In this document: positions 1 to 6,823 of the stretch, piece after piece | How the letters are laid out: each line of letters opens with the position of its first letter | How positions within the stretch are numbered: position 1 is the first letter of the stretch | From: Candidatus Sigynarchaeota archaeon | GTDB taxonomy: Archaea; Asgardarchaeota; Jordarchaeia; Jordarchaeales; Jordarchaeaceae | Length of the DNA stretch: 9,951 bases | Direction of reading: 5' to 3' | NCBI GenBank assembly: GCA_030587505.1 | Contig: JAUQYY010000127.1 | Span: 1 to 9,951 of the forward strand | Program-made: the position numbers and the translations under genes | Notes under the pieces: generated by a model | Database searches by the model: none | The model's input: only the letters and a program-made list of their open reading frames with translations | Told to the model about the DNA's origin: nothing

Positions 1-496
1 GGCTCACAATGGAAATATCGCCTCTTAGGAGTTTCCCTATAGGGGCGAAGCTTGCGTTCAGATCGGCGTAGGCGTTCATCAATCCGATTGTGTTCGGCCC
101 AATAATCTTGACCCCTGCCTCGTTGCATATCCTCGCCATTTCCCTCTCGGCCTGAGCCCCCTGCTCGTCCAGCTCCTTAAAACCAGATGCGAAAATCACC
201 ACACCCTTGACGCCCTTCTCAGCACACTCTCTAACAGCATCTAACACGCCGTTCGGAGGTAGTGATATAACAGCCAGGTCAACTCGGTCGGGAACATCCA
301 GAATGCTGGGGTATGCTCTGAAGTCGCCCACCGTTTCGGCGTTTGGATTAATTGGGTAAATTTTCCCACGGTACCCCGCATCAGTGAGCGCCTTGAGGCT
401 CTGGTACCCCAGCTTGCCCGGGTTTCTCGAGGCACCGATAATTGCCACCGATTCGGGGAAGAAAACGGGTTCGAACTCTTTCAAAGTGCCTGCCAT
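1..496 (-). CDS. ADP-forming acyl-CoA (acetate-CoA) synthetase, CoA-binding domain, N-terminal part
   Basis: Reading right to left from the ATG at 496-494, 165 codons stay open to the window edge, so the gene is partial at its 3' end. The protein starts MAGTLKEFEP, then has a Rossmann-type CoA-binding domain: VAIIGASRNPGKLG (residues 17-30), IYPINP (47-52), VDLAVISLPP (72-81), KGVVIFASGF (97-106) and IIGPNTIGLMN (131-141). This order matches the alpha part of NDP-forming acetyl-CoA synthetases, which convert acyl-CoA, ADP and phosphate to acid, CoA and ATP in the cytoplasm. The usual GPNCLG is GPNTIG here. The catalytic histidine and the ATP-grasp part lie outside the window, so I cannot tell a lone alpha subunit from an alpha-beta fusion. 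Start choice: an AGAGGT SD lies at 509-504, 7 nt before the ATG. The family is clear; the substrate is not. Confidence 0.9.
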   Translation of the reverse strand, partial: MAGTLKEFEPVFFPESVAIIGASRNPGKLGYQSLKALTDAGYRGKIYPINPNAETVGDFRAYPSILDVPDRVDLAVISLPPNGVLDAVRECAEKGVKGVVIFASGFKELDEQGAQAEREMARICNEAGVKIIGPNTIGLMNAYADLNASFAPIGKLLRGDISIVS

Positions 497-554
497 TGCT
501 AATACCTCTATTCACTCATAAAAAATTACGGTCATAAAGGTAAGGGATACTCAT

Positions 555-562
555 TAATAAAA
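555..562 (-). promoter_or_regulatory. Candidate TATA box of the acyl-CoA synthetase gene
   Basis: On the minus strand the sequence reads TTTTATTA about 60 nt upstream of the ATG at 496. This would put a transcript start near 530 and leave a short leader that includes the SD at 509-504. The position fits archaeal promoters, but the surroundings are A/T-rich, so a chance match is possible. Confidence 0.3.
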
Positions 563-565
563 CTA

Positions 566-1435
566 TTACATCTCATCATGCTTAAAAAATAAAAGGAGCC
601 TGGAGCTTTTTGCTGCTCCATTCTTGGAGATAGCTGTTTCTATCCGGATATTAGACGCTTCGGGGGGGAGTAGAGCAAAGTACATTAGTATGAACGCTGC
701 TGCCGCGCAGATCCACACGCTTGCCTCCAGAACCGGGTTGCCGAAGATGAAGGCGAACAGGTTGGTTACTTGAATCATTACGGCGAAGAGCGCTGCGGTT
801 CCCGCTAGGAAACCCATTAATCGGCGTTCACCCTCCTGCTTTGTGGCGTAGTAGTAGAAGGAGATGGCGATGCTCAGGAAGACCCCCAATCCAGAGCGCC
901 AGGAGGATTAGAGAGAAGGCTATGTCCATGTTAACGGACAGTGTTAGCTGCACCTCTTCCCGAGTGATTGGAGCGATCAGGTTCAGAAACGTGACAAGTA
1001 CGGAACCCCGGCTACAAAGTAAACAATTGACCTCTTTAGCATTGTTATCTGCACGAAAAAGAGCCAGAAGAAGAGCACAATTAGCGGCAGTGAAACGAAA
1101 TGTATTCTGTACAGAACAAACGTTATATCAGTGAAGAATATGCTCGGATAGGTGATGTACAGGTACGAGGCAATCGCGGGGGTCACGGTTGAGACGCCGC
1201 CCGCAAAAGCCGCAGTTGAAAGATAAAGGAACGTCCGCGTGCCTGAAGGCTTGCTCCTCGATTTTACCAGCAGCAGAAAAGCCACTGTGAAGGCCACGAC
1301 CGAGGCAAGAGCTGAGAAGTAAAGCTTAGCATGCATCTGGGAGGACACACCGAAAACAGCCGAAAGGCGAAAAACATCACTAAAAAGAAACGCGTACACT
1401 ATGAACTGCGCTAGAAGCGACATGGTTAACACCAT
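566..1435 (-). pseudogene. Multi-pass membrane protein, frameshifted (about 290 residues if repaired)
   Basis: Three reading frames join into one hydrophobic protein. From the ATG at 1435 the first frame reads MVLTMSLLAQF... and stops at the TGA at 985-983. A second frame carries on the membrane character (VLVTFLNLIAPITREE ... FSLILLALWIG) from about 1005 to 888. A third frame (VFLSIAISFYYY...) then runs to the TAA at 566-568. One missing base near 990-1005 and one extra G in the five-base G run (C run at 883-887 on the plus strand) would restore a single chain with about seven membrane segments. ATG 1423 is a possible alternative start, with GGTG a few bases upstream. I recognise no named family; seven-span sensor-type proteins look similar. 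Part of the sequence is duplicated at 2198-2341. Either the gene is decaying or the two indels are sequencing errors in homopolymers. The minus-strand neighbour at 1549-2106 lies upstream. Confidence 0.7.
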
Positions 1436-1470
1436 TATAAAAAGTTATTAAAGAACAAAGGGCAAATATG

Positions 1471-1479
1471 AAATAAAAA
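1471..1479 (-). promoter_or_regulatory. Candidate TATA box of the membrane-protein gene
   Basis: On the minus strand TTTTTATTT lies about 40 nt upstream of the ATG at 1435. The gap 1436-1548 is otherwise A/T-rich and holds no open frame I would call. The evidence is composition and spacing only. Confidence 0.25.
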
Positions 1480-1548
1480 GTTTGTTTCCAGAAATCAAAA
1501 GTTCGCCTCACAGAAGGTTGAGATGGAATCCTCTATTCATGCAAGCTG

Positions 1549-2106
1549 TCAAAGAATTTTGTTAACCAAGTCCACTAGCGACGCGCCCTTCTTGTAGTAT
1601 TCTCTGATTTTCGTCTTACACGTTGCTGCGGAGACAAGGTTGCAATAGTTTTCCTCCACATGGCTGCCGTCGATCTCGCATACCTGCCTGAACAGCCCCT
1701 TCTTTATGTGTGGGCAGGGAACCTGAGCCAACTCATCGATTATAGCGTCGCCCACGATAGTGTCGATTTCGCTAGTGTCCGCAAAGAACCTTTCAAATAT
1801 GTCCCGGTACGATTCCACAACCCTCATTACGCAGTCCTCAACCGTCTTTACAAGGTCAGGCGTCTCCGCCTCTGATATCAGAATCAGGTACCAGTCCTTC
1901 TCACCCGTCGAGAAGGGCTTAACGTAAGCATTCATGTTCTGGAAAGAGATGGACTTGGGGGCCTCACCAGTTACTTCACCCCAGAACTTCTGAGAAGCCG
2001 AAAAAATTCCCGCCACCAGTTCGGGATCAGCCTCAATAGAACCCATAGTCAGGCTAAGCGGACAAATCCCATCAGAGTTAATAATGTAAATATTATGAAT
2101 TATCAA
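1549..2106 (-). CDS. Possible roadblock/longin-like domain protein with C-terminal four-cysteine motif
   Basis: This predicted soluble protein has 185 residues. The N-terminal 100 or so (IHNIYIINSDG, then an alternating beta/alpha pattern to DWYLILISEAE at 71-81 and a long helix to about 108) resemble the small roadblock or longin-type regulatory folds that archaea use near GTPases and sensors. I infer this from pattern, not from a signature motif. The C-terminal third has cysteines at 131, 143, 155 and 163 plus H133 and H149, which could bind zinc or an Fe-S cluster. I chose TTG 2106 as start because GAGGT (2119-2115) lies 8 nt before it. TTG 2115 would add three residues but sits directly against the SD. 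The start overlaps the 2093-2362 fragment by 14 bp. With the membrane protein downstream it may form a sensor/adaptor pair. No specific function can be assigned. Confidence 0.75.
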   Translation of the reverse strand: MIIHNIYIINSDGICPLSLTMGSIEADPELVAGIFSASQKFWGEVTGEAPKSISFQNMNAYVKPFSTGEKDWYLILISEAETPDLVKTVEDCVMRVVESYRDIFERFFADTSEIDTIVGDAIIDELAQVPCPHIKKGLFRQVCEIDGSHVEENYCNLVSAATCKTKIREYYKKGASLVDLVNKIL

Positions 2107-2362
2107 GCATTCCAACCTCGCTTATAAACCAACAAATTATTCTTTGTAGTACCTTCCTCGGGATAGTGTAAATCCGAAGAAGAGTATAAACTGTTAATAT
2201 ATTACGGTCTAGACCTTTTAAATAGTTATATTTCGGGTAAATCCACCTCACAGTCAGGGGCACCACCATCATGTAAACCCCGTAGATGAGAAGCGTTGTT
2301 TCAGTGAGGAAAATATTAAGAAAGTAGATATAAACATAAGACCCCAAGGATATCGTCAACAT
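2093..2362 (-). pseudogene. Truncated paralogue of the 566-1435 membrane protein
   Basis: An 89-residue open frame starting MLTISLGSYVYIYF. Residues 8-56 align without gaps to residues 90-138 of the protein read from 1435, with about 15 of 49 identical: SYxYI, IFxT, the single Y, PLxV and the LxRxI near the end match. It therefore looks like the middle of a second copy that has lost its N-terminal spans and most of its C-terminus. The next in-frame stop upstream lies 12 codons before the ATG, and no longer start exists. A frame ending at 2362 just upstream contains a KxSG also present in the paralogue, which may be a trace of the missing part; this is weak. The insertion sequence begins about 135 bp upstream and may have caused the loss. 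It could still be a short expressed membrane protein with two spans. Confidence 0.6.
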
Positions 2363-2497
2363 TAGAATTCTGCAAGTTTCAATGCACCGCTTGCTTTTGT
2401 GAGGTTAAGTAGGGGCATGCTATTTCTCGGCTGCGTTCCTTCTTTTATTTTATCTTTGCAGGCTAGTGTGTCCATTATGTTACACTTTTTTGACGAT

Positions 2498-2509
2498 ATG
2501 AAAAACTTC
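2498..2509 (+). repeat. Left inverted repeat of the insertion sequence
   Basis: ATGAAAAACTTC, whose exact reverse complement GAAGTTTTTCAT occurs at 3843-3854. It lies where composition changes from A/T-rich flank to GC-rich element. The match does not extend on either side. Confidence 0.75.
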
Positions 2510-2666
2510 TTTTGTGATGGCGGCGTAGGTGGAGGGTGTGCATCGGCTGGCCCGCCCAAAACATGAGCCGTAAGAGGTCGGTTATTTGACTGGGCCGGGG
2601 CTGAGCGGCTATCCACGTGCCCCCCACGAGGGCGGATGGATGATTGCCGCCGGGAGCCGACGCACA
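2510..2666 (+). ncRNA. Left non-coding segment of the IS; candidate bridge-RNA region
   Basis: About 157 GC-rich bases between the left repeat and the transposase SD carry no credible gene. In IS110-subgroup elements this position encodes the bridge RNA that pairs with target and donor DNA; in IS1111 members it lies on the right, where only about 60-85 bases are available here. Short complementary blocks are visible, such as GCCC/GGGC around 2620-2635, GGCCC/GGGCC, and AGCCG with nearby CGGCT copies. I did not fold the sequence and cannot assign the two binding loops. The RNA is an inference from position and family. Confidence 0.3.
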
Positions 2667-2681
2667 GGAGGTGAAACCTCC
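2667..2681 (+). promoter_or_regulatory. Hairpin enclosing the transposase ribosome binding site
   Basis: GGAGGTGAAACCTCC is a perfect 6-bp stem with a GAA loop. Its left arm is the full SD of the transposase, and its right arm ends directly at the GTG start at 2682. If formed in the mRNA it would hide the SD and hold transposase translation low, a common type of control in insertion sequences. Confidence 0.5.
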
Positions 2682-3795
2682 GTGAAGTATGTAGGTGTTG
2701 ACGTGCATAAAAAGTTTTGCCGTGTGTGCGTGAAGGATCGCGACGGGAACATCCTCGACGAGTTCAGCATCCCCAACGACAGGGGCGGCTTCACCCGCCT
2801 GCTCGACGCAGTAGGCGGCGGGGAGGCGAAGGCCGTCATAGAGAGCACCGGCAACTTCTGGATCCCCCTCTACACCGCCCTCGAGGAGGCGGGTGTGGAG
2901 GTGGTGCTCGCGAACCCCAAGAAGACCAGGGCCATAGCCGAGGTCAGGCTGAAGAACGACAAGGTGGACGCCAGGACCCTCGCGGACCTCCTGAGGGCGG
3001 ACCTGGTGGCCCCCAGCCGGCGTTCCACCCAAAGAGATAAGGGAATTGAGAAACCTGACTAGGACACCGAATGAACCTCGTCAGGGACAGAACCAGGCTG
3101 AAGAACCGTGTCCACGCCCTCCTCGACAGGTACGAGCCCTGAGGTTCAGCGGAACAGACCTCTTCGGCAAGGCGGGCACGGAGTGGCTCAGGACCATAAA
3201 GGAGGAGCTCTCCCGGGTCGACAGGCTCACCCTCGAGGCGAACCCCTGAGGCAGATAGAGCTCCTCAACCAGCTCGTAGACGAGGCCGACCTCAGGATAG
3301 CCCTCGAGGCCGCGAACAACGAGGACGTCAGGCTCCTCATGACCATACCCGGCGTGGACTACCAGCACCGCCCTCCTCATCCTCACCGAGATAGGCGACA
3401 TAAACAGGTTCTCGGGCCCCGAGAAGCTGGTGAGCTGGATAGGGCTCGCACCCAGGGTTCGCCAGAGCGGCGGGAAGCTCCGCAGCGGCGCGATAACCAA
3501 GGAGGGCTCACCGCGCCCAGGGGTGGGCCCTGGTTCAGGCGGCGTGGGTCGCCGTCCGCTGCGACGAACACCTCTCCGAGAAGTACCGCAGGATAGCGAG
3601 GAGACGCGGAGAAGGGAAAGCCATGGGGCGCCGTCGCCAGGGAAATCGTCGTGGCCATGCAGCCGCATGCTCATCCGCAGGGAGCCCTACAGGTTCAGCA
3701 GCAGGGACTTCGTCGACAGAAAACTTAAAAGACTGGAGCGCAGGATCAGAATCGGAGGCTCACCCGCGGAACCGGCAGGGGCAACCCCCCTCTGA
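2682..3795 (+). pseudogene. IS110-family DEDD transposase, broken by multiple frameshifts
   Basis: GTG 2682 follows an AGGAGGTGA SD by 7 nt. The first 112 residues are the RuvC-like DEDD domain: MKYVGVDVHKK with D7, VIESTGN with E54, and LKNDKVDARTLADLL with D93 and D96. The rest survives only as pieces in changing frames: EIRELRNLTR (about 3030-3068), MNLVRDRTRLKNRVHALLDR (3071-3145), DLFGKAGTEWL (3146-3249), LRQIELLNQL to RLLMTIPGVDY (3250-3366), LILTEIGDINRFSGPEKLVSW and on (3370-3512), WALVQAAWVAVR (from 3524), AVAREIVVAM (about 3630-3660) and MLIRREPYRFSSRDFVDRKL (from 3667). In order these give the whole protein, including the C-terminal Transposase_20-type region. That requires at least eight frame changes and several stops pass in between. 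Such transposases normally have 340-400 residues. It is not functional as written; large-scale sequencing error in a GC-rich stretch is the alternative. Confidence 0.9.
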
Positions 3796-3842
3796 AGGCC
3801 CCGGTAAGCAGACCCAAGACGCCCCTCCGCCAAGGGCCGCCG

Positions 3843-3854
3843 GAAGTTTTTCAT
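3843..3854 (-). repeat. Right inverted repeat of the insertion sequence
   Basis: GAAGTTTTTCAT, the exact reverse complement of 2498-2509. It marks the change from GC-rich element back to A/T-rich flank, 25 bp before the stop codon of the convergent gene at 3879. Confidence 0.75.
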
Positions 3855-3864
3855 GGATGGTTTT

Positions 3865-3870
3865 AAAAAA
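3865..3870 (-). terminator. U-run terminator after the ribophorin I-like gene
   Basis: On the minus strand a run of six T follows the TAA stop (3881-3879) by about 8 bases, the form of many archaeal terminators, with no strong hairpin needed. It sits between the gene and the right end of the insertion sequence. Confidence 0.4.
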
Positions 3871-3878
3871 GAGAATGG

Positions 3879-5612
3879 TTAAATTGCCTCTCTACGCAGG
3901 TCTTGGATTTTCTTGTCTATGTTGGACTCTGCCTTTTTGAGTTTCTTTTCTTGAGCTTCTCTGAGTTTGAGGTAGGTTTCCTTGGATAGTCGCTTCAGGA
4001 GGTATCTTCGACGAAGGTGCTGGAGAGCCAGCTTAGCTTGCTCGCGGTCGGCTTCGCTGATTTCCAAGCTCTTGATGTCCGACTCGAACTTCTTGTTCAG
4101 TTCTAATAGTTCTGTTTTCTTCCGTTCTATCTGCTTGTTGAGCAGCGCTAATTCTCTTTCAGCCGCCTTAACTCTTCGAGAGTACTCTGCCTTTTTGATT
4201 TTTTTCCTGAGCGCATCTTCACGCAGACGGTCCATTTCAAGTATCAGCGCATTCTTTTCTTCGTACAGGTCGCAAAACTCACGAAGCACGGAGGCGGCGG
4301 CCTCTACGGGCCTCTCCACCAAGAGGAGGAGTTCCACGCGGCGTGACCTGATAATCACGTAAACCGTCGCCACCGTACCGAATAGAAGCATCAAAACGAA
4401 GGGGCGGAGATACGTTCCGGGAAATCCTACACCATACGCAACGTAAGTGAACACGCTCTGAGTTGGAGCGACGTTGTTCCAAGCGTAGAAAAGAACTGTT
4501 TTGGCACTCGGAGAGAGGGTAAGCGTCGGCGGGTAATGGAAGGATACGTACGCAAAATTGTTAAAGATCAGCGAAACGCAGAAGTGTTCAATCAGCCCAC
4601 CGTATTCGGGTAGGACGTTAAAGGTGAACAGGTAAGAACCGGAACTGCCAACCTGCCTCATCGTAATTGGAATAGTGTAAACGGTGTAGTAGACGTAGGT
4701 GCTGTTGGGTGGTATCGGGTAGCGGGTGGTTATAGCTACGCTGTCTCCGCTGGGCCAGAAGGATAACAGGCCCGCAACGTCATAGGCTTCAAACTTCACG
4801 GTGCCTGGGGGAACGCTGAGATATATTTTGCTCAGGCTTGAAGCACCCTTGTTTTCTATCAGGTGGCTCTCTACCACCTTCACTCCAACCCATGGATCAA
4901 CCGTTATCTGTCGGTAAACCGTTTTGAGCTGGATTATGGAACTTCCGCCCGTGAACCAGAAGTTTATTTCGGGTTGTATGTAGCTACTGTTGAAGGGTTC
5001 AATGCTGTTAAGACTGTAACTTAGCGGGGAGTGGGTTTGAGCGTCCCTCGGCAACGTCACGGAGCCGTTGCATACCTCCGTCTTGTAGGGTGAGAAGGGA
5101 CAGGCGAGGAAATCAAACCGGTTAACATTTCCAAGAGACTCGTCCTTAACTGTGGTCAGTGTTCCGTCAAAATACTGGACTAGTGTAAACGTGTAGTTTT
5201 CGCCAGGTGCCAGCGACTTGTGGAAGTGTATTCGGATTCCATCATACCCTCCTGATGTGATTTCATCCGTGTTTAGCGGGGTGTTTCCAAACCAAGCTGA
5301 GTAGGTGATGAGATTGTCCCACTCGCTCTCAGGATAAAAGATGTCTGCAATCGTAGCGTAGTTCACGCCGTCGTTTCTAACCGTGAACGTATCTGTGACC
5401 TTTGCTATCCCGAAGTTGTTTATTGAAATGTTTCTCAACACGAGACTGTTGGTGAGGTTACCAGTAGGGGCGCCCTGGATTTGTTTTGGGGTGGCCGCAC
5501 CTGGTTGCGCTAGGGGTGGATAAGACGTATTGTTGCTCAGCGCCATGAGCATCGTGAATCCCAGTGTGAGGGTTAATAGTATCAGTATGATTGCACCCGT
5601 CTTCTTTGGCAA
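3879..5612 (-). CDS. Ribophorin I (OST1)-like membrane protein with coiled-coil tail
   Basis: 577 residues. Signal peptide at 1-26, a beta-rich ectodomain to about 400, one membrane span (402-421), a basic stop-transfer stretch (IRSRR) and a long charged coiled coil (about 440-575). This is the architecture of eukaryotic ribophorin I, a subunit of the oligosaccharyltransferase (about 607 residues in human). Shared details, compared from memory: SLAPGENYTFTL (133-144), FSPYKT followed by VTLP (173-187), VYRQITVDPWVGVKVVE then NKGA (232-257), and RLSKETYLKL (541-550) in the tail. The ectodomain has two related halves (ISINNFGIAKV and ITVDPWVGVKV). Eight N-x-S/T sequons (N27, 28, 52, 61, 139, 182, 208, 303) all lie before the span. 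Start TTG 5612 is supported by GAAGGTGATC just upstream. It diverges from the GlcNAc-phosphate transferase gene. Its role in the archaeal glycosylation complex is inferred. Confidence 0.75.
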   Translation of the reverse strand: MPKKTGAIILILLTLTLGFTMLMALSNNTSYPPLAQPGAATPKQIQGAPTGNLTNSLVLRNISINNFGIAKVTDTFTVRNDGVNYATIADIFYPESEWDNLITYSAWFGNTPLNTDEITSGGYDGIRIHFHKSLAPGENYTFTLVQYFDGTLTTVKDESLGNVNRFDFLACPFSPYKTEVCNGSVTLPRDAQTHSPLSYSLNSIEPFNSSYIQPEINFWFTGGSSIIQLKTVYRQITVDPWVGVKVVESHLIENKGASSLSKIYLSVPPGTVKFEAYDVAGLLSFWPSGDSVAITTRYPIPPNSTYVYYTVYTIPITMRQVGSSGSYLFTFNVLPEYGGLIEHFCVSLIFNNFAYVSFHYPPTLTLSPSAKTVLFYAWNNVAPTQSVFTYVAYGVGFPGTYLRPFVLMLLFGTVATVYVIIRSRRVELLLLVERPVEAAASVLREFCDLYEEKNALILEMDRLREDALRKKIKKAEYSRRVKAAERELALLNKQIERKKTELLELNKKFESDIKSLEISEADREQAKLALQHLRRRYLLKRLSKETYLKLREAQEKKLKKAESNIDKKIQDLRREAI

Positions 5613-5653
5613 CTGATCACCTTCGGGATGGACTGATAAATATTATACTGAAA

Positions 5654-5662
5654 CATATATAT
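5654..5662 (-). promoter_or_regulatory. Candidate TATA box of the ribophorin I-like gene
   Basis: ATATATATG on the minus strand, about 42 nt upstream of the TTG start at 5612. It lies in the 182-bp A/T-rich gap shared with the divergent gene at 5795. A second A/T block at 5636-5648 is possible. Confidence 0.4.
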
Positions 5663-5749
5663 TGATTATCGTGAAACATTAGAAAATAACATTGAATTCC
5701 AATTTAAATAGTAACATCTAACGTTATTGTGCTGAATTGTCTAACTTGC

Positions 5750-5757
5750 TATAAAAG
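5750..5757 (+). promoter_or_regulatory. Candidate TATA box of the GlcNAc-1-P transferase gene
   Basis: TATAAAAG, about 40 nt before the ATG at 5795, placing the transcript start near 5780 and giving a short leader. It is the best TATA match in the divergent gap. Confidence 0.5.
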
Positions 5758-5794
5758 TCTTATCTTAAACGAGCAAAAAGGGCTGTGACAGTAA

Positions 5795-6817
5795 ATGATT
5801 TACCTTGAACCAATCGAAATACTATTCATAATTATCGGATTCGCCTCCTCGTTTCTGATTTGCAACTTTCTTGTTCCATACGTTATGCGAAAAATGAGAG
5901 AAGCCAAAATCACAGGTGTTGACGTGCACAAGCTTGACAAGCCAGAGATTCCCGAGATGGGGGGAGTCGCAATCCTGATAAGTATAATCGTGGGCGTAGC
6001 ACTGACAATCGTCATGTTTGAGGACAACCTGATAAGACTCAGACTTTTGGCGTTCGTGTTAACGGTAGCCGCGTCTGGGCTCGTGGGAATTGTTGACGAT
6101 TTGAAGAGGCTCGGAGCGTACACGAAAACCTTCCTCACGCTCGTGGCAGCACTCCCCCTGCTTATAATCAACTTTTTCTACCCGATTCTCGTCGCTTCCC
6201 CCCGTTTCCCGTTTATCGGCCACACCAGACTAACTCGTCTCTACCCACTATACGTTCCCGTGAACGTGGCTGTCTGCTCGAACACGGTGAACATGCTGGA
6301 CATCCTGAACGGTGTGATGCCGGGAACAACCATAATGACGTTCGGAGCCATGCTCTGCTGCTCGATTCTTCTAGACTCGAAAACCGGAGTAATAATATCC
6401 GTAATAATGCTGGGTGTGATGATAGCCTACTACCGGTTCAACAAGTATCCAGCAAAGGTTTTCTCTGGTGATGTAGGCTCCCTAACAGTGGGCGCCGCAA
6501 TAGGCGCTCTCGCGATTGTGGGCGAGCTGGAGATAGTCACCATAATTGCATTGATACCTTTTATAATGAACTCCTTCTACATGCTAGCAAGCCTGCGCAA
6601 ATTCACGGAGTACAGACTAGTGAAGGAACCAGCAACCGTAGTCCTTCCAGACGGCAGAATCGCGGCGAGCGAGGATCCGAAAGCCCCAATCCCCCTGATA
6701 CGCATGATACTCGCAAGGGGCCCCCTAACGGAGCCAGAGATTGTCAAGGGATTTTACCTACTAAGCTTCTTCAGCTCCCTGCTAGCAGTCCTAACAGCAG
6801 TCTTAATGGTTTGGTGA
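5795..6817 (+). CDS. UDP-GlcNAc:dolichyl-phosphate GlcNAc-1-P transferase-like enzyme (Alg7/AglH type, glycosyltransferase family 4)
   Basis: 340-residue integral membrane enzyme with about ten hydrophobic spans. Motifs of the MraY/WecA/Alg7 superfamily appear in order: TGVDVHKLDKPEIPEMGG (40-57), the magnesium-binding DD at 101-102 in GIVDDLKRLG, SNTVNMLDILNGVMPG (162-177), and FSGDVGSL (223-230). A soluble loop follows at about 267-308. The family transfers a sugar-1-phosphate from a UDP-sugar to a polyprenyl phosphate on the cytoplasmic face. The archaeal/eukaryal form starts the lipid-linked N-glycan, usually with GlcNAc; the exact sugar cannot be read from sequence. The SD before ATG 5795 is weak, so a short-leader transcript from the TATA box at 5750 is likely. 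It is divergent from the ribophorin I-like gene and 6 bp from the next gene, with which it should be co-transcribed. The family is near certain. Confidence 0.92.
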   Translation: MIYLEPIEILFIIIGFASSFLICNFLVPYVMRKMREAKITGVDVHKLDKPEIPEMGGVAILISIIVGVALTIVMFEDNLIRLRLLAFVLTVAASGLVGIVDDLKRLGAYTKTFLTLVAALPLLIINFFYPILVASPRFPFIGHTRLTRLYPLYVPVNVAVCSNTVNMLDILNGVMPGTTIMTFGAMLCCSILLDSKTGVIISVIMLGVMIAYYRFNKYPAKVFSGDVGSLTVGAAIGALAIVGELEIVTIIALIPFIMNSFYMLASLRKFTEYRLVKEPATVVLPDGRIAASEDPKAPIPLIRMILARGPLTEPEIVKGFYLLSFFSSLLAVLTAVLMVW

Positions 6818-6823
6818 GGAGAA

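Larger units (their letters stand above)
2498..3854 (+). mobile_element. Degenerate IS110/IS1111-family insertion sequence, 1357 bp
   Basis: The element is defined by a perfect 12-bp inverted repeat at its two ends, a jump in G+C content between them compared with both flanks, and a DEDD-type IS110 transposase read left to right inside. Its length of about 1.36 kb is normal for this family. Most IS110 members lack terminal inverted repeats, whereas the IS1111 subgroup has short subterminal ones, so the repeat points to IS1111. The longer non-coding part is on the left (about 180 bp before the transposase), which is more usual in the IS110 subgroup. The true ends may lie a few bases outside the repeats, because these are subterminal in IS1111. 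No target duplication was seen, as expected for the family. The transposase is inactivated, so the copy should not move on its own. Confidence 0.8.

Noticed and set aside
241..435. 64-residue minus-strand frame
   Set aside because: It is an out-of-frame reading within the well-supported acyl-CoA synthetase gene.
2362..2616. 84-residue open frame on the minus strand across the IS left boundary
   Set aside because: Its composition is not protein-like (PPPTPPS, KKFF), it starts inside the IS and has no recognisable domain. Only its last residues might be a trace of the truncated membrane gene.
2475..3674. Long open frames on the minus strand opposite the transposase (185 and 197 residues)
   Set aside because: They are antisense to the GC-rich transposase, are rich in Pro/Gly/Arg/Ser, match no family, and open frames are expected by chance at this composition.
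3982..4362. 126-residue plus-strand frame
   Set aside because: It is a serine/arginine-rich shadow of the coiled-coil part of the ribophorin I-like gene.
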